A stretch of 64,000 nt of DNA, taken from Pseudarthrobacter sulfonivorans (GTDB lineage: Bacteria > Actinomycetota > Actinomycetes > Actinomycetales > Micrococcaceae). The notes below the pieces were generated by a model that saw only the letters and a list, made by a program, of their open reading frames with translations, was not told the origin of the DNA and ran no database searches. Below are positions 44,746 through 54,692 of this stretch, one piece after another. The position numbers were made by a program, and so were the translations under genes. The DNA is taken from positions 4,588,001 to 4,652,000 of the forward strand of contig NZ_CP013747.1 of assembly GCF_001484605.1 (NCBI RefSeq), in the 5' to 3' direction. Each line of letters begins with the position of its first letter. The stretch's first letter is position 1.

Positions 44746-45720
44746 TTACCCATTGGGCCAGGCGACACCGCCAAAGCCCACCAAGCGGCGCGCGGTGGCT
44801 TCATCCACGATCAGGTCGGTGGCAAGGCCGGCGGAGAGGGCGCCCCGCAGACCGTTGATCTTGGATGCCCCGGAAATCACGCAGATCCGCCGCCGGACCT
44901 GGCGCAGCTGGGCGAGCGCCGGACCCGTGGAGCGTTCGTTCAGGACGATGCCGTCAGAGGATCCGTCACGCCGGAAAAAGACCGTGGCAACGTCACCCAC
45001 CACATCTGAATGGGCCAGCATCTTGAGATCGCTCTCGTCCAGGTAGCCACCCGCATAGACGTGGCTCGGGTAATCGGCGTGCACGGATCCAACGCCGAAG
45101 ATCGCGATGCTCATCCGGGCCTGCAAGTCCAGGATGCGCTGCACACTGCGCTCATTCCACATGGCGGTTTTGGTAGCCGCATGGTCAAAAAACGCGGGAA
45201 CAGGGAACTGCTCCACGCGTGCGCCGTAGGCACTTCCGAAGCGGCGCATGATGTCACTCGCGTAGGTGATACCGGTGGTGTGCATGTTGCCGGCGCCGTT
45301 CAACTGGACCACAACGGTATCGTGCGTGATCTTGCGCGTGAGGTGCCTGCTGACCGCACTGATCGTTGAACCCCACGCGACGCCGATAATCGCATTGGAG
45401 TCCACCAAAGGGCCGATGGTGCGGGCTGCCTGAATGGCCACGCGGTCCAGGGTTTCCGCCTCGTTCAAGGACTCCAGTACCGGGACAACGTGCACGTCCA
45501 CGTTGTACTCGCGCCGGATCATGCTTTCGAGTTCGGGGCCCGTATCAAGCGGGTTGCGGATCTGGATCTGCACCAGTCCAGTGTCCCTGGCCGCCGACAG
45601 AAGCCTCGAAACAGTGGACCGGGATGTCCGCAATTCCCGGGCGATCGCGTCCATCGTCAGGTCCTGGAGGTAATACATCTGTGCAGCCCGCAGCGCATCT
45701 GAGTGCCGGGAAGGCGTCAT
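44746..45720 (-). CDS. SorC/DeoR-type sugar-binding transcriptional regulator
   Basis: The 324-residue protein has an N-terminal helix-turn-helix (AAQMYYLQDLTMDAIARELR, TSRSTVSRLLSAARDTGLV). A SorC-family sugar-phosphate-binding domain follows (GVAWGSTISAVSRHL, GAGNMHTTGIT, AIFGVGSVHADYPSHVYAGGYLDE-like, ISGASKINGLRGALSAGLATDLIVDE). Such proteins sense phosphorylated sugars. It is divergent from glpD, with paired repeats between them, so control of the glycerol genes and of itself is likely. Glycerol 3-phosphate or a related triose phosphate would be a natural ligand. ATG 45720 (MTPSRHSDALRAAQ) is chosen because homology begins there. Confidence 0.87.
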   Translation of the reverse strand: MTPSRHSDALRAAQMYYLQDLTMDAIARELRTSRSTVSRLLSAARDTGLVQIQIRNPLDTGPELESMIRREYNVDVHVVPVLESLNEAETLDRVAIQAARTIGPLVDSNAIIGVAWGSTISAVSRHLTRKITHDTVVVQLNGAGNMHTTGITYASDIMRRFGSAYGARVEQFPVPAFFDHAATKTAMWNERSVQRILDLQARMSIAIFGVGSVHADYPSHVYAGGYLDESDLKMLAHSDVVGDVATVFFRRDGSSDGIVLNERSTGPALAQLRQVRRRICVISGASKINGLRGALSAGLATDLIVDEATARRLVGFGGVAWPNG

Positions 45721-45722
45721 TC

Positions 45723-45783
45723 TGACTCCATTCTGCACGTTTGTGCAAAGTGCTTGACTCCATTTTCCATTACTCCAAACAAT
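45723..45783. promoter_or_regulatory. Control region between the SorC regulator and glpD
   Basis: Three elements are packed in 61 bp. TGCAC-GTTT-GTGCA (45734-45747) is an inverted repeat. TGACTCCATT occurs twice as a direct repeat (45723-45732 and 45755-45764), 32 bp apart, three helical turns. TTGACT (45754-45759) followed after 18 nt by AACAAT (45778-45783) is the best glpD promoter and overlaps the second direct repeat. Sites of this density fit binding of an oligomeric SorC regulator. Confidence 0.55.
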
Positions 45784-45843
45784 AGTTGAAGAACGACGGT
45801 GCGTCCGGCGGATGCCGGCACGCCAATAACCCAGGGAGCAGTG

Positions 45844-47670
45844 TTGGGACTCAAACATTCATTCGGCCACAGCGGAGCCACGCCCGCCCACAGCCCCGTG
45901 CCGCGGGCATCGGTGCAGGGACTTCGGAACCGTCCGCACGCCAAGGTATTGGTCATCGGCGGTGGCATCAACGGCGTGGGAACCTTCCGGGACCTCGCCC
46001 TCCAGGGAGTGGACGTGGCCCTGGTGGAGCGTGGCGACTACTGCCAGGGTGCCAGCGGTGCGTCCTCCCACATGATTCATGGCGGTATCCGTTACCTGGA
46101 AAACGGGGAATTCCGTCTCGTCCGCGAATCCGTGGTGGAACGCAACCGCCTCCTGCGGATCGCACCGCACTACGTAAAGCCCCTCCAGACCACCATCCCG
46201 ATCTTCAGCACCTTTTCCGGCGTCCTGTCCGCACCGTTGCGGTTCCTCACGCACAAACAGCAGGGCAAGCCCAAGGAGCGCGGCGCCTTCCTGATCAAAC
46301 TGGGGCTGAGCATGTACGACTCGTTCTCCCGGGACGGCGGCTCCGTGCCGCGCCACCAGTTCCGCGGACGCAAGCGTGCCCTCGCCGAGCTGCCGCAGCT
46401 GCACCCCGGCATCAAATACGCAGCCACCTACTTTGACGCCTCGGTCCACAACCCCGAGCGCCTTACGCTCGATGTGCTCCAGGACGGCGAGAAAGCCGGG
46501 CAAGCCAGCGGCGGACCGGAAAGCTCAACAGCACGGGCGAGCAACTACCTTGCACTCCATTCGCTTGGCGGGGCTGCCACGCAGTCCGGCACAACAGAGT
46601 CAGGCACCACGGTCCAGCTCCGCGACGAACTGACTGGCGAGCTGTTTGATTTCACCGCGGACGTCATTGTTAACACCACCGGCGCCTGGGTGGACCTGAC
46701 CAACGAAGCCATGGGGGCGGCGTCGGCCTTTATGGGCGGCACGAAGGGATCGCACATAGTTCTGGACCACCCGGGCCTGCTGGAGGCCTGCAAAGGCCGG
46801 GAGATCTTCTTTGAGCACACGGACGGCCGGATCGTCCTCATCTATCCCATGGGCGACCGGGTCCTGGTGGGAACCACTGATGTCCTTGCCGACATGACGC
46901 AGGACGCAGTGTGCACGGAGGAGGAGATCGAGTACTTCTTTGACCTGATCGGACACGTCTTCCCGGACATCACCGTGCAGCGTGACCAGATCGTCTACAC
47001 GTTCTCGGGTGTCCGCCCGCTGCCACGCCACGACGCCACGCAGCCGGGCTTTGTGTCCCGTGACTACCGGATTGAACGGCGTACGCCGGCTGCCGGGGCA
47101 CCCGGCGCAGGAACCGCCGTCGTACTCAGCCTGGTGGGCGGCAAGTGGACCACTTTCCGGGCCCTGGCCGAGCACATGGCAAATGATGTGCTCGCCGAGC
47201 TGGGGATGGAACGGAAGGTCTCGACGGCGAAACTCGCCATCGGAGGCGGCGCCGGCTTCCCCGAGGATGACGCCGGAATCCAGAAATGGATCAAGGCGCA
47301 TATGGGTGCCGGCCGGGATGCGGACCGCTCCGCCGTCCTGCTGACCCGCTACGGCACGAGGGCTGACGACGTGATCCGGTACCTTGATGCCGGCCCGGAC
47401 AGGTTGCTCCGTTCCACCCGTGAACTCAGCGTCCGTGAGTTGGAGTTCATGGCCCGGAATGAGCAGATCGGGCACCTCATCGATGTCCTGGTCCGGCGCA
47501 CGTCGCTTGCCTTCAGGGGGCTGGTGACCGGTGAACTCCTCGTCGAGGTGGCCGATGTCCTTTCCGCACCGCTCGGCTGGGACGCGGCAGCCAAGGCTGA
47601 CGAGATCCAACGTGCACGGGAGGTGCTGGAGCGCTTCCACGGCGTACAGATCCACAGCCTGGTGGCCTAG
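45844..47670 (+). CDS. glpD: Aerobic glycerol-3-phosphate dehydrogenase (FAD)
   Basis: The membrane-associated flavoenzyme oxidises glycerol 3-phosphate to dihydroxyacetone phosphate and feeds quinones. The 608-residue product has the FAD-binding VLVIGGGINGVGTFRDLALQG, followed by GASGASSHMIHGGIRYLENG and FSGVRPLPRHDA. The C-terminal DAO_C domain has LTRYGTRADDVI and VRRTSLAFRG. TTG 45844 has AGGGAG at 5-nt spacing; GTG 45841 is the alternative at 2 nt. It leads glpD-glpF-glpK. Confidence 0.93.
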   Translation: MGLKHSFGHSGATPAHSPVPRASVQGLRNRPHAKVLVIGGGINGVGTFRDLALQGVDVALVERGDYCQGASGASSHMIHGGIRYLENGEFRLVRESVVERNRLLRIAPHYVKPLQTTIPIFSTFSGVLSAPLRFLTHKQQGKPKERGAFLIKLGLSMYDSFSRDGGSVPRHQFRGRKRALAELPQLHPGIKYAATYFDASVHNPERLTLDVLQDGEKAGQASGGPESSTARASNYLALHSLGGAATQSGTTESGTTVQLRDELTGELFDFTADVIVNTTGAWVDLTNEAMGAASAFMGGTKGSHIVLDHPGLLEACKGREIFFEHTDGRIVLIYPMGDRVLVGTTDVLADMTQDAVCTEEEIEYFFDLIGHVFPDITVQRDQIVYTFSGVRPLPRHDATQPGFVSRDYRIERRTPAAGAPGAGTAVVLSLVGGKWTTFRALAEHMANDVLAELGMERKVSTAKLAIGGGAGFPEDDAGIQKWIKAHMGAGRDADRSAVLLTRYGTRADDVIRYLDAGPDRLLRSTRELSVRELEFMARNEQIGHLIDVLVRRTSLAFRGLVTGELLVEVADVLSAPLGWDAAAKADEIQRAREVLERFHGVQIHSLVA

Positions 47671-47761
47671 GCAGGCCAGGCTGCAGCCGGGGCGTCAAAG
47701 CGCTCCGGTTCAACGGTCCTTCAACCCGCGAAGGGCCGCACAATAGAAAATAGAGGAGTCA

Positions 47762-48517
47762 ATGATGTCTCTTGGAATTGTTTTTCTTTCCGAAGTCTTC
47801 GGAACGGCGATGCTCACCCTGCTGGGTTGCGGCGTCGTAGCCAACGTTGCCCTGAAGGGCACAAAGGGCAACAGCGGCGGGTTCCTGATGGTGACCTGGG
47901 GGTGGGGGATCGCCGTCTTCGCGGGTGTTTTTGTTGCCGCCAAATCCGGCGCCCACCTCAATCCCGCCGTCACGCTGGGCCTACTCGTCAAGCAAAGCAA
48001 GGAGTATGCCCCCGGCGTCCCGGTAGATGTGGCCTCAACTTTCACCTACTTCGGCGGTGAAGTGCTCGGCGCTTTCCTGGGTGCTGTCCTTTGCTGGGTC
48101 GCATACAAGCAGCACTTCGATGCCGAACCCGTGGAAGCCAACAAGCTGGCAACGTTCTCCACCGGTCCAGCCATCCGCTCCGTGCCTTGGAACCTGCTCA
48201 CGGAGGTCATCGGTACATTCGTCCTGGTCTTCGTCATCCTGACGTTCGGCGGGACGCCCCAGCAGCTTGGGCCGCTGGCCGTGGCCCTGCTCGTGGTGGG
48301 CATCGGTGTGTCACTGGGTGGGCCCACGGGCTACGCAATTAACCCGGCACGTGACCTCGGGCCCCGCATCGCACACGCAATCCTGCCCATCAAGGGCAAG
48401 GGTTCAAGTGACTGGGCCTACTCCTGGATCCCCGTGGTGGGGCCGCTGGTCGGCGGTAGCCTTGCCGGTCTGGTGGCGTTCTGGGTTCCCGCGATCATGC
48501 CTGCCATCGCCGGCTAG
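47762..48517 (+). CDS. glpF: Glycerol uptake facilitator (aquaglyceroporin)
   Basis: The MIP-family channel lets glycerol diffuse across the membrane. It has 251 residues and six membrane helices plus two half-helices with NPA boxes (GAHLNPAVTLGLLV and YAINPARDLGPRI). The Asp after the second NPA (NPARD) is the usual mark of glycerol facilitators. AGAGGAG (47752-47758) precedes tandem ATGs at 47762 and 47765; the second is spaced slightly better. It is followed by glpK after 45 nt. Confidence 0.94.
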   Translation: MMSLGIVFLSEVFGTAMLTLLGCGVVANVALKGTKGNSGGFLMVTWGWGIAVFAGVFVAAKSGAHLNPAVTLGLLVKQSKEYAPGVPVDVASTFTYFGGEVLGAFLGAVLCWVAYKQHFDAEPVEANKLATFSTGPAIRSVPWNLLTEVIGTFVLVFVILTFGGTPQQLGPLAVALLVVGIGVSLGGPTGYAINPARDLGPRIAHAILPIKGKGSSDWAYSWIPVVGPLVGGSLAGLVAFWVPAIMPAIAG

Positions 48518-48562
48518 TAACCAATTTTCAAACACACTTAAAATACAGACAAGGACGTCACC

Positions 48563-50077
48563 ATGAACCAATACGTAATCGCCATCGACCAGGGCACCAC
48601 CAGCTCCCGCGCCATCATCTTTGACCACAGCGGCAACATCGTTTCCTCGGGCCAGATGGAGCACGAGCAGATCTTCCCGCAGGCGGGCTGGGTAGAGCAC
48701 AAGCCTGCCGAGATCTGGAACAACACCCGCGAAGTGATCGCGTCCGCCCTCTCCAAGGCGAACCTGACCCGGCACGATATTGCCGCCGTCGGAATTACCA
48801 ACCAGCGTGAGACAGCGGTTGTCTGGGACAAGACCACCGGCGAGGCCGTCTATAACGCGATTGTCTGGCAAGACACACGGACCCAGGACATCGTTGATGA
48901 GCTGTCCAAGGACGGCGGCCCGGAGCGGTTCAAGCAGAAGGTGGGCCTGCCGCTGGCCACGTATTTCTCAGGGACAAAGATCAAGTGGATCCTGGACAAC
49001 GTCGACGGCGCCCGGGCCAAAGCGGAAGCCGGTGACCTGGTCTTCGGCAACACCGACGCCTGGGTCCTCTGGAACCTGACCGGCGGCGTGGACGGCGGCG
49101 TGCACGTCACGGACGTCACCAACGCCTCCCGCACGTTGTTCATGGACCTCGACACGCTGACCTGGGACGAGGAAATCCTGGGCATCTTCGGCGTGCCGCT
49201 GAGCATGATGCCAGCCATCAAGTCCTCCTCCGAGGTCTACGGCACCGTGCACACCTCCCAGCTGCTGCGCGAAGTTCCCGTGTCAGGCATCCTGGGTGAC
49301 CAGCAGGCCGCCACGTTCGGGCAGGCGGCGTTCGAGGCCGGTGAAGCCAAAAACACCTACGGCACCGGATGCTTCCTGATCTTCAACACCGGTGAGGAGA
49401 TTGTTCACTCGAAGAACGGCCTGCTCACCACGGTCGGGTACAAGCTCGGCGATGCCCCAACGCACTATGCGCTGGAAGGCTCCATCGCGGTCACCGGTTC
49501 CCTGATTCAGTGGCTCCGGGACAATTTGGGCATGATCAGCAGCGCGCCGGAGGTGGAAACGCTGGCGGCGGCCGTTGAGGACAACGGCGGCGTCTATATT
49601 GTTCCGGCCTTCTCGGGGCTCTTCGCCCCGTACTGGCGTTCGGATGCCCGCGGCGCCATCGTGGGCCTGACCCGGTTCGTCAACAAGAACCACATCGCCC
49701 GTGCGGCGCTGGAGGCCACAGCCTTCCAGACCCGCGAGGTGCTGGACGCGGTCAACGCGGATTCCGGCGTTCCGCTTACTGAACTGAAGGTCGACGGCGG
49801 CATGGTTGCCAACGACGCGCTGATGCAGTTCCAGGCGGACATCCTGGGCGTTCCGGTGATCCGGCCGAAGGTAGTGGAAACCACTGCACTGGGCGCCGCC
49901 TACGCAGCCGGCCTCGCCGTCGGCTTCTGGAAGGACCTCGGCGAACTCTCGTCCAACTGGTCCGAGGACAAGAGGTGGGAACCGAAACTGGACCAGGCCG
50001 AGCAGGACCGGCAGCTGCGCCTGTGGAGGAAGGCCGTGACGAAGTCCATGGATTGGGTCGACGAGGACGTGCGCTAA
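48563..50077 (+). CDS. glpK: Glycerol kinase
   Basis: The FGGY-family kinase makes glycerol 3-phosphate; 504 residues. The N-terminal domain has [35 protein letters not shown] and the glycerol-binding [11 protein letters not shown]. The C-terminal FGGY domain has [32 protein letters not shown] and [26 protein letters not shown] lies 6 nt before the ATG. A terminator follows. Together with glpF and glpD it converts external glycerol to dihydroxyacetone phosphate. Confidence 0.97.
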   Translation: MNQYVIAIDQGTTSSRAIIFDHSGNIVSSGQMEHEQIFPQAGWVEHKPAEIWNNTREVIASALSKANLTRHDIAAVGITNQRETAVVWDKTTGEAVYNAIVWQDTRTQDIVDELSKDGGPERFKQKVGLPLATYFSGTKIKWILDNVDGARAKAEAGDLVFGNTDAWVLWNLTGGVDGGVHVTDVTNASRTLFMDLDTLTWDEEILGIFGVPLSMMPAIKSSSEVYGTVHTSQLLREVPVSGILGDQQAATFGQAAFEAGEAKNTYGTGCFLIFNTGEEIVHSKNGLLTTVGYKLGDAPTHYALEGSIAVTGSLIQWLRDNLGMISSAPEVETLAAAVEDNGGVYIVPAFSGLFAPYWRSDARGAIVGLTRFVNKNHIARAALEATAFQTREVLDAVNADSGVPLTELKVDGGMVANDALMQFQADILGVPVIRPKVVETTALGAAYAAGLAVGFWKDLGELSSNWSEDKRWEPKLDQAEQDRQLRLWRKAVTKSMDWVDEDVR

Positions 50078-50109
50078 GCACTCCGAGCCGGTCTCCGGAC
50101 AGCAACGAA

Positions 50110-50143
50110 CAGGGAGGGTGGCCGAGGAGTGCCGCCCTCCCTG
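50110..50143. terminator. Terminator between convergent glpK and the secreted-protein gene
   Basis: CAGGGAGGGTGGC pairs with GCCGCCCTCCCTG, a 13-bp stem with one G-T pair and an 8-nt loop. It lies 32 nt after the glpK stop and 12 nt before the end of the leftward gene, so it may serve both directions. The T run is weak (TCTTGT). Confidence 0.7.
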
Positions 50144-50155
50144 GTCTTGTGCGGG

Positions 50156-51058
50156 TCAGGGTCCGTCGAGTTCAGCCGGCGGTGTCTTCGCATAGACGCT
50201 TCTGCTGACCGAGTATGCCCGCTCATCCAGTTCCAGCGCTTGGGTGTTGACGGCCGCGAACTGCGCGGCGCCCAGCTTCTTCACTTTCACCAGATCCATG
50301 AATTCCTGGTCGGGACCGCCGACGGCGGTGACTTTCACCAGCCCTGTTCCGGCGGAGTAGAACTTCCGCTGGTGGCCTGCCTCAGGCGGTTCCAGCGGGT
50401 TGTATTCATCGATCACCAGTACATCGTCGTAGCAGCCAGTCGGGACGCAGACGTGCTGGTTTTTCTTGAACACTGTCCCGCAGTCAAGGAAGTCAACCTT
50501 GGGGGCATAGGCCTGGACATAGTCCGGCGTGCCGGTCCGGGGCCTGGCCTGCATGGCGATGCCGGCCTGGGCCTTGGCATGCCCGCTGATGAAAGTGCTG
50601 GGCGCACCAACGAACTCGCCGTTTTCGTATTCCTCCGGATATTCGCCGAATAGCCAGACCGTTCCCTTTCCAGTCTGCGCAAAGAAGGCCAGTTCGGATT
50701 CCACCAGTTCGCCGTCCGAGTAGTCGCGGTCCCACAGGACACGGGTCTTGACGCCGTCAATCACTTTGGTCAGCGCCGTGACTGTATGCACGACGGTGCG
50801 TGTGCTGGTCCCTTCGGCGGAGGTTACGGTCCCCGTCGTCGTGTACTGCATGCCGGGCTTGAGCGGGAACCACTTGTTATCGATCCGCGGGGAAGCCTGG
50901 AAATCCGAACGGTCAAAGTTGATCGCGGACCCGGGCCCGCAGAGTTCCGGGGACGGCGGTGCGGCAGCCGCCGTCCCTGCCGACATCACTGTCAGCGATC
51001 CGAAGGCCAGCAGTAATGCGGACCCGTATGCCGTGAACCGGCGTGCCAGGAAAGCCAT
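50156..51058 (-). CDS. Secreted protein of unknown function
   Basis: The 300-residue product begins with a typical signal peptide (MAFLARRFTAYG, then LLLAFGSLTVMSAG, cut near GTAAAA). The mature domain is rich in beta strands and contains SPRIDNKWFPLKPGMQYTTTG, DRDYSDGELVESELAFFAQ and KVDFLDCGTVFKKNQHVC. Four or five cysteines (Cys40, DCGT, HVC, GCYDD) suggest two disulphides. IDN-WFPLKPG proteins of this kind are widespread in actinobacteria, without a known activity. It begins 33 nt after the RND permease stop, so it may be the last gene of the efflux operon. Confidence 0.75.
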   Translation of the reverse strand: MAFLARRFTAYGSALLLAFGSLTVMSAGTAAAAPPSPELCGPGSAINFDRSDFQASPRIDNKWFPLKPGMQYTTTGTVTSAEGTSTRTVVHTVTALTKVIDGVKTRVLWDRDYSDGELVESELAFFAQTGKGTVWLFGEYPEEYENGEFVGAPSTFISGHAKAQAGIAMQARPRTGTPDYVQAYAPKVDFLDCGTVFKKNQHVCVPTGCYDDVLVIDEYNPLEPPEAGHQRKFYSAGTGLVKVTAVGGPDQEFMDLVKVKKLGAAQFAAVNTQALELDERAYSVSRSVYAKTPPAELDGP

Positions 51059-51091
51059 TTCGCCTGCCTTTCTTACTCGTGGCGGATCCAG

Positions 51092-54000
51092 CTAAACCGA
51101 AGGCGCGGGTTCGAGCTCATGTGCCCGGTGCCGGTGGGCGCGGCCACCTTTGGCGAATCGCAGGTACAGCGATGGGACGATGAACAGGTTGACCAGCGTC
51201 GATGTGACGAGGCCGCCCAGGATCACCACTGCCATGGGATGCTCGATCTCGTGGCCGGGGATGTTCCCCATCACCACCAGCGGTACCAGAGCCAAAGCCG
51301 TGGCCAGCGTGGTCATGAGGATCGGCGACAAGCGCTCTGCAGCCCCCCGAAGCACCAGCGCAGGTCCGAAGGGCATCCCCTCAAACTGTTCCAGATGCTG
51401 GCAGTGGTTGATGAGCAGGATGCCGTTGCGTGCCGCGATCCCCATGAGCGTCAGGAAGCCAACCAGCGAACCGAGGGACAGGATTCCGCCGCTGAGGTGG
51501 GCGGCGATCACCCCGCCCACGAGTGCCACCGGCAGGGTCAGGATGGCCAGGGTGGCCAGCCGCCAACTCTTGAAAGCAGCCTGCAGGAGAAGGAAGACGA
51601 CGATGACCGCGCCAATGGAGTAGAGCAGCAGCCGTTGGGCTGCGGCCTGGCGTTCGGCGTATTCGCCGAGGACAACCGCGCTGTAGCCGACCGGGAACTG
51701 AACAGCTTCCATATCAGTCTTGAGCTTCTCCACGACCTTCGCCAGATCACCTTCCTTGACGTTGGCACTGACATCGATGCGCCTGGATCCCTCCGAACGC
51801 TCAATGACATTGGGCGTGGGCTTGACCGAAATCGTGGCGACATCAGCCATCCGGATCTTGACCCCGCTCGGCGTATCGAGGGGAAGGTTCTCAATGTTCG
51901 TGACACTCGTCCGGGCCTCCGGCGGGCTCCACACCTGGACGTCGTAGGCCTTCCCGTCCCGGTAAATGTCGCCTACCTCTTCACCGGCAACGAAGGTCGC
52001 CGCGGCACGCCGCACATCGCCCGGCTTCAGCCCGTAGCGGTTCGCCGCTTCCAGGTTCACTTCCACATCGATCTGCGGAATGTTGGCCTGGAGGGCAACC
52101 TTCGCGCCGATGGCTCCGTCAATGCCGCCCAGAATGGTTTTGATCTTGTCAGCCTCCTGGCGCAGCGTCGCAAGGTCGTCCCCGTACACACGGACGACGA
52201 CGGCGTAACCGGTTCCGGTGAGTACCTCGCGAATGCGTTCCTTGAGGTACGTCTGCACGTCCCGTTGGATTCCGGGATACCCGTCCACGACCGCCGCCAC
52301 TGCTGCCAGGGTTTGGTCATAGTCGACCCCGGGGTCGACGCTGATCCAGTTCTCACCGAAGTAGACGCCCACCACCTCATCGGCGTTGAATGCCTGTCCG
52401 GTGTGGGACCCGCAGTTGTTCACTCCGGGGATGGTCATGAGTTCCTTGCAGGCCAGCTGGCTGACGCGGACTTCCTCGCCGTTGGACGTGCCGGGCTGCG
52501 TGAGCCAGTGCATCAGGAAATCACGCTCCTTGAAGGACGGGAGCAACGATTGGCCCAGCAGCGGCGCCGCTACGATGCCGATGACGCCCACGGCTGCCAG
52601 GGTCAGGTAGCCGGGGACAGGACGGCGGACAATGGGCCGGAGCGCGTTGGCGTACCAACGCTTCAGGACCCTGACCACGGGCGGATCCCGGTCCTCCAGC
52701 TTGGCATTTCGCAGGACGATGTACGCCATTGCCGGCGTGACCGTCAGCGCCACGAGCATGGACGCGACCACCGCGAGGGTGTAGGACGTGGCCAGCGGAC
52801 GGAAGAACGCCCCGGTCAGCCCGTCCAGGAAGAAGATCGGAACCGTGGCGGCGACGATAATCAGCGTGGCGTACACAATCGGTCCGCGGACCTCAAGCGA
52901 TGCGTTGACCACTACCCTGGCGGTGCTTCCGGTGGCGCCACTGGCCCGGTGGTGCCGGAGCCGTCTGACGATATTCTCGACGTCGATGATGGCATCGTCC
53001 ACCACCACTCCGACGGCAATCACCAACCCCGCAAGCACCATGGTATTGATCGTGCCGCCGGTCCAATACAACACGAGGGCCGCCGCCACCAGCGACAACG
53101 GGATGGCCAGCACGCTGACCAATGCCGTCCGCCACTGGAAGAGGAAGACACTCAATACCAGGATGACCAGCAGACATCCGAGCAGCAGGGCTACGCCCAG
53201 GTTGTCGAGGGATTCCTCAATGAAGGTTGCAGGCCGGAAGATGGCCGTGTCCACAGCGATTCCGGTCAGGCCGGGCTCGAGTTGTTTCATTGCCTCTTCC
53301 ACCCCCTTTGTCACTTCGAGGGTGTTGCCCCAAGGCAGTTTTTCCACGATCAGCATCAGACCCGGTCCGCCGTTAATGACGGCGTCACCGATCAGCTGCT
53401 GGTGGTCCTCCACCACATTGGCCACGTCGCCCAGCTGGAGCGGGGGCTGCCCCTCACGATCCTCCAGTGCCACCTTCGCGAGGTCCGCAGGTGTGGTGAT
53501 GGGCTGGACGTGCCTGACCCCAATTGTCTGGCTGGGTGTGTCCAGGGAACCTCCGGTGCCGATCACGGCACCGGAGGAATACTGGAGCAGGCCGGCGTCG
53601 AGGGCATTGGCGGTGGTGCTCATGACGGTTTCCAGGCTGACCTTGTTTGCGGCCAGCTTGGCCGGGTCAGCCTGGACTTGAAGCATCTGGAGACGTTCGC
53701 CCCAGATTGCCACGTTTGCCACGCCGGGAACGCGGAGCAGATGGGCCCTGATGTTCCAGTAGGAAATCATTGACATCTCGATCAGGGACCGGGTGTCCGA
53801 GGACAGCCCGATCTTCATGACCCGGCTGGTCGAGGACAGGGGCTGCAGCATGATCGGCGGCGCCGCCCAGGTGGGCAGCGTCGGAATGACCGTCGCCATC
53901 CGCTCGGACACCAACTGTCGGGCAGTGAGCAGATCCGTGCCGTTCTCGAATTCCATCACAATCGAGGACAGCTGCGGTACCGACTTGGACCGCATGTGGT

Positions 54001-54235
54001 GGAGGCCGTCGATGCCGTTGAAGGCTTCTTCCATGGGAACCGAAACGAGTTCTTCCACCTCAGCGGCGGTAAGTCCCAGGCAGGCTGTCTGGACCTCCAC
54101 TTTCGGCGGCGCGAATTCAGGGAACACGTCCACCGAGGCACTGCTGAGCTGGGCGCCGCCTACCATCATCAGCGCCGCCGCCATCGCGATGATGATCGAT
54201 CTGAACCTTAGGCTTGCCGCGACTATCCGGCGCAT
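51092..54235 (-). CDS. Efflux RND transporter permease subunit (copy 1, with intact proton-relay acids)
   Basis: This 1047-residue RND permease has twelve membrane helices and two large extracytoplasmic loops. VDVFPEFAPPKVEVQTACLG lies near the N-terminus as in CusA/CzcA proteins. Helix 4 keeps the relay residues (Asp413, Asp414 and Glu420 in VVVDDAIIDVENI). ARNGILLINHCQHLEQ lies near helix 11. Heavy-metal or organic-cation export are both possible. The Met-rich ladder characteristic of CusA is not obvious. It follows the lipoprotein gene by one base and lies downstream of a second RND permease on the same strand. Confidence 0.9.
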   Translation of the reverse strand: MRRIVAASLRFRSIIIAMAAALMMVGGAQLSSASVDVFPEFAPPKVEVQTACLGLTAAEVEELVSVPMEEAFNGIDGLHHMRSKSVPQLSSIVMEFENGTDLLTARQLVSERMATVIPTLPTWAAPPIMLQPLSSTSRVMKIGLSSDTRSLIEMSMISYWNIRAHLLRVPGVANVAIWGERLQMLQVQADPAKLAANKVSLETVMSTTANALDAGLLQYSSGAVIGTGGSLDTPSQTIGVRHVQPITTPADLAKVALEDREGQPPLQLGDVANVVEDHQQLIGDAVINGGPGLMLIVEKLPWGNTLEVTKGVEEAMKQLEPGLTGIAVDTAIFRPATFIEESLDNLGVALLLGCLLVILVLSVFLFQWRTALVSVLAIPLSLVAAALVLYWTGGTINTMVLAGLVIAVGVVVDDAIIDVENIVRRLRHHRASGATGSTARVVVNASLEVRGPIVYATLIIVAATVPIFFLDGLTGAFFRPLATSYTLAVVASMLVALTVTPAMAYIVLRNAKLEDRDPPVVRVLKRWYANALRPIVRRPVPGYLTLAAVGVIGIVAAPLLGQSLLPSFKERDFLMHWLTQPGTSNGEEVRVSQLACKELMTIPGVNNCGSHTGQAFNADEVVGVYFGENWISVDPGVDYDQTLAAVAAVVDGYPGIQRDVQTYLKERIREVLTGTGYAVVVRVYGDDLATLRQEADKIKTILGGIDGAIGAKVALQANIPQIDVEVNLEAANRYGLKPGDVRRAAATFVAGEEVGDIYRDGKAYDVQVWSPPEARTSVTNIENLPLDTPSGVKIRMADVATISVKPTPNVIERSEGSRRIDVSANVKEGDLAKVVEKLKTDMEAVQFPVGYSAVVLGEYAERQAAAQRLLLYSIGAVIVVFLLLQAAFKSWRLATLAILTLPVALVGGVIAAHLSGGILSLGSLVGFLTLMGIAARNGILLINHCQHLEQFEGMPFGPALVLRGAAERLSPILMTTLATALALVPLVVMGNIPGHEIEHPMAVVILGGLVTSTLVNLFIVPSLYLRFAKGGRAHRHRAHELEPAPSV

Positions 54236-54236
54236 G

Positions 54237-54692
54237 TCATTTGCCCGTAACGAACTCTGCGCCGAACAACTCAGCCGCGGCTACTGTTACCACAGGCGTT
54301 CCAACAGCTGGGCCGACACTGGCTGTGACGGCGCCCGCTTCGATTTTGGTCACCGTGACGGGCTGGCGCTCGTACACCCGTGGCTCGGGGTTGATGTAGA
54401 CCCAGGTCTTCCCCTGCGCGTCGTACAGCAGCGCTGCGTATGGGAACAGGACGCCTGCGCCCCCCGGACCCGGCTTGACCGTGTCGGTGAGCAGCTCCAG
54501 CCGTTCGATGGCCCGCTGGCTCAGCGTGATGCGTGCTATGCCGGTGGTGGCATTCTTTTCCACCTTGGCAGCCGCTTCAGATGCGGTTTCTGCCATGGCT
54601 GAGGGTTGAGCACAGGCGGGCAGTGAAAACAGCAGTGCCGCGCATACAGCGGCCGCCACTGGCAGGCGCCGCAGGGTCCTTTTGCTGGTCAT
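54237..54692 (-). CDS. Lipoprotein resembling the C-terminal part of an RND periplasmic adaptor
   Basis: The 151-residue product has a lipoprotein signal (RRLPVAAAVCAALLFSLPAC, lipobox Cys27). The mature part has an Ala/Glu-rich segment, ITLSQRAIERLELLTDTV, then VLFPYAALLYDAQGKTWVYI and VYERQPVTVTKIEAG. The latter resembles the membrane-proximal beta domain of CusB/HlyD adaptors. It lacks the long alpha-hairpin that contacts an outer-membrane channel, which suits a monoderm cell. Its ATG overlaps the upstream permease stop (ATGA). GGTGGAAG precedes the start. Confidence 0.8.
   Translation of the reverse strand: MTSKRTLRRLPVAAAVCAALLFSLPACAQPSAMAETASEAAAKVEKNATTGIARITLSQRAIERLELLTDTVKPGPGGAGVLFPYAALLYDAQGKTWVYINPEPRVYERQPVTVTKIEAGAVTASVGPAVGTPVVTVAAAELFGAEFVTGK

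Noticed and set aside
51119..53773. 884-codon plus-strand open frame, and a similar one at 55253-57250
   Set aside because: Both are antisense to full-length RND permeases with clear membrane helices. Their His/Asp/Arg-rich translations match no fold.
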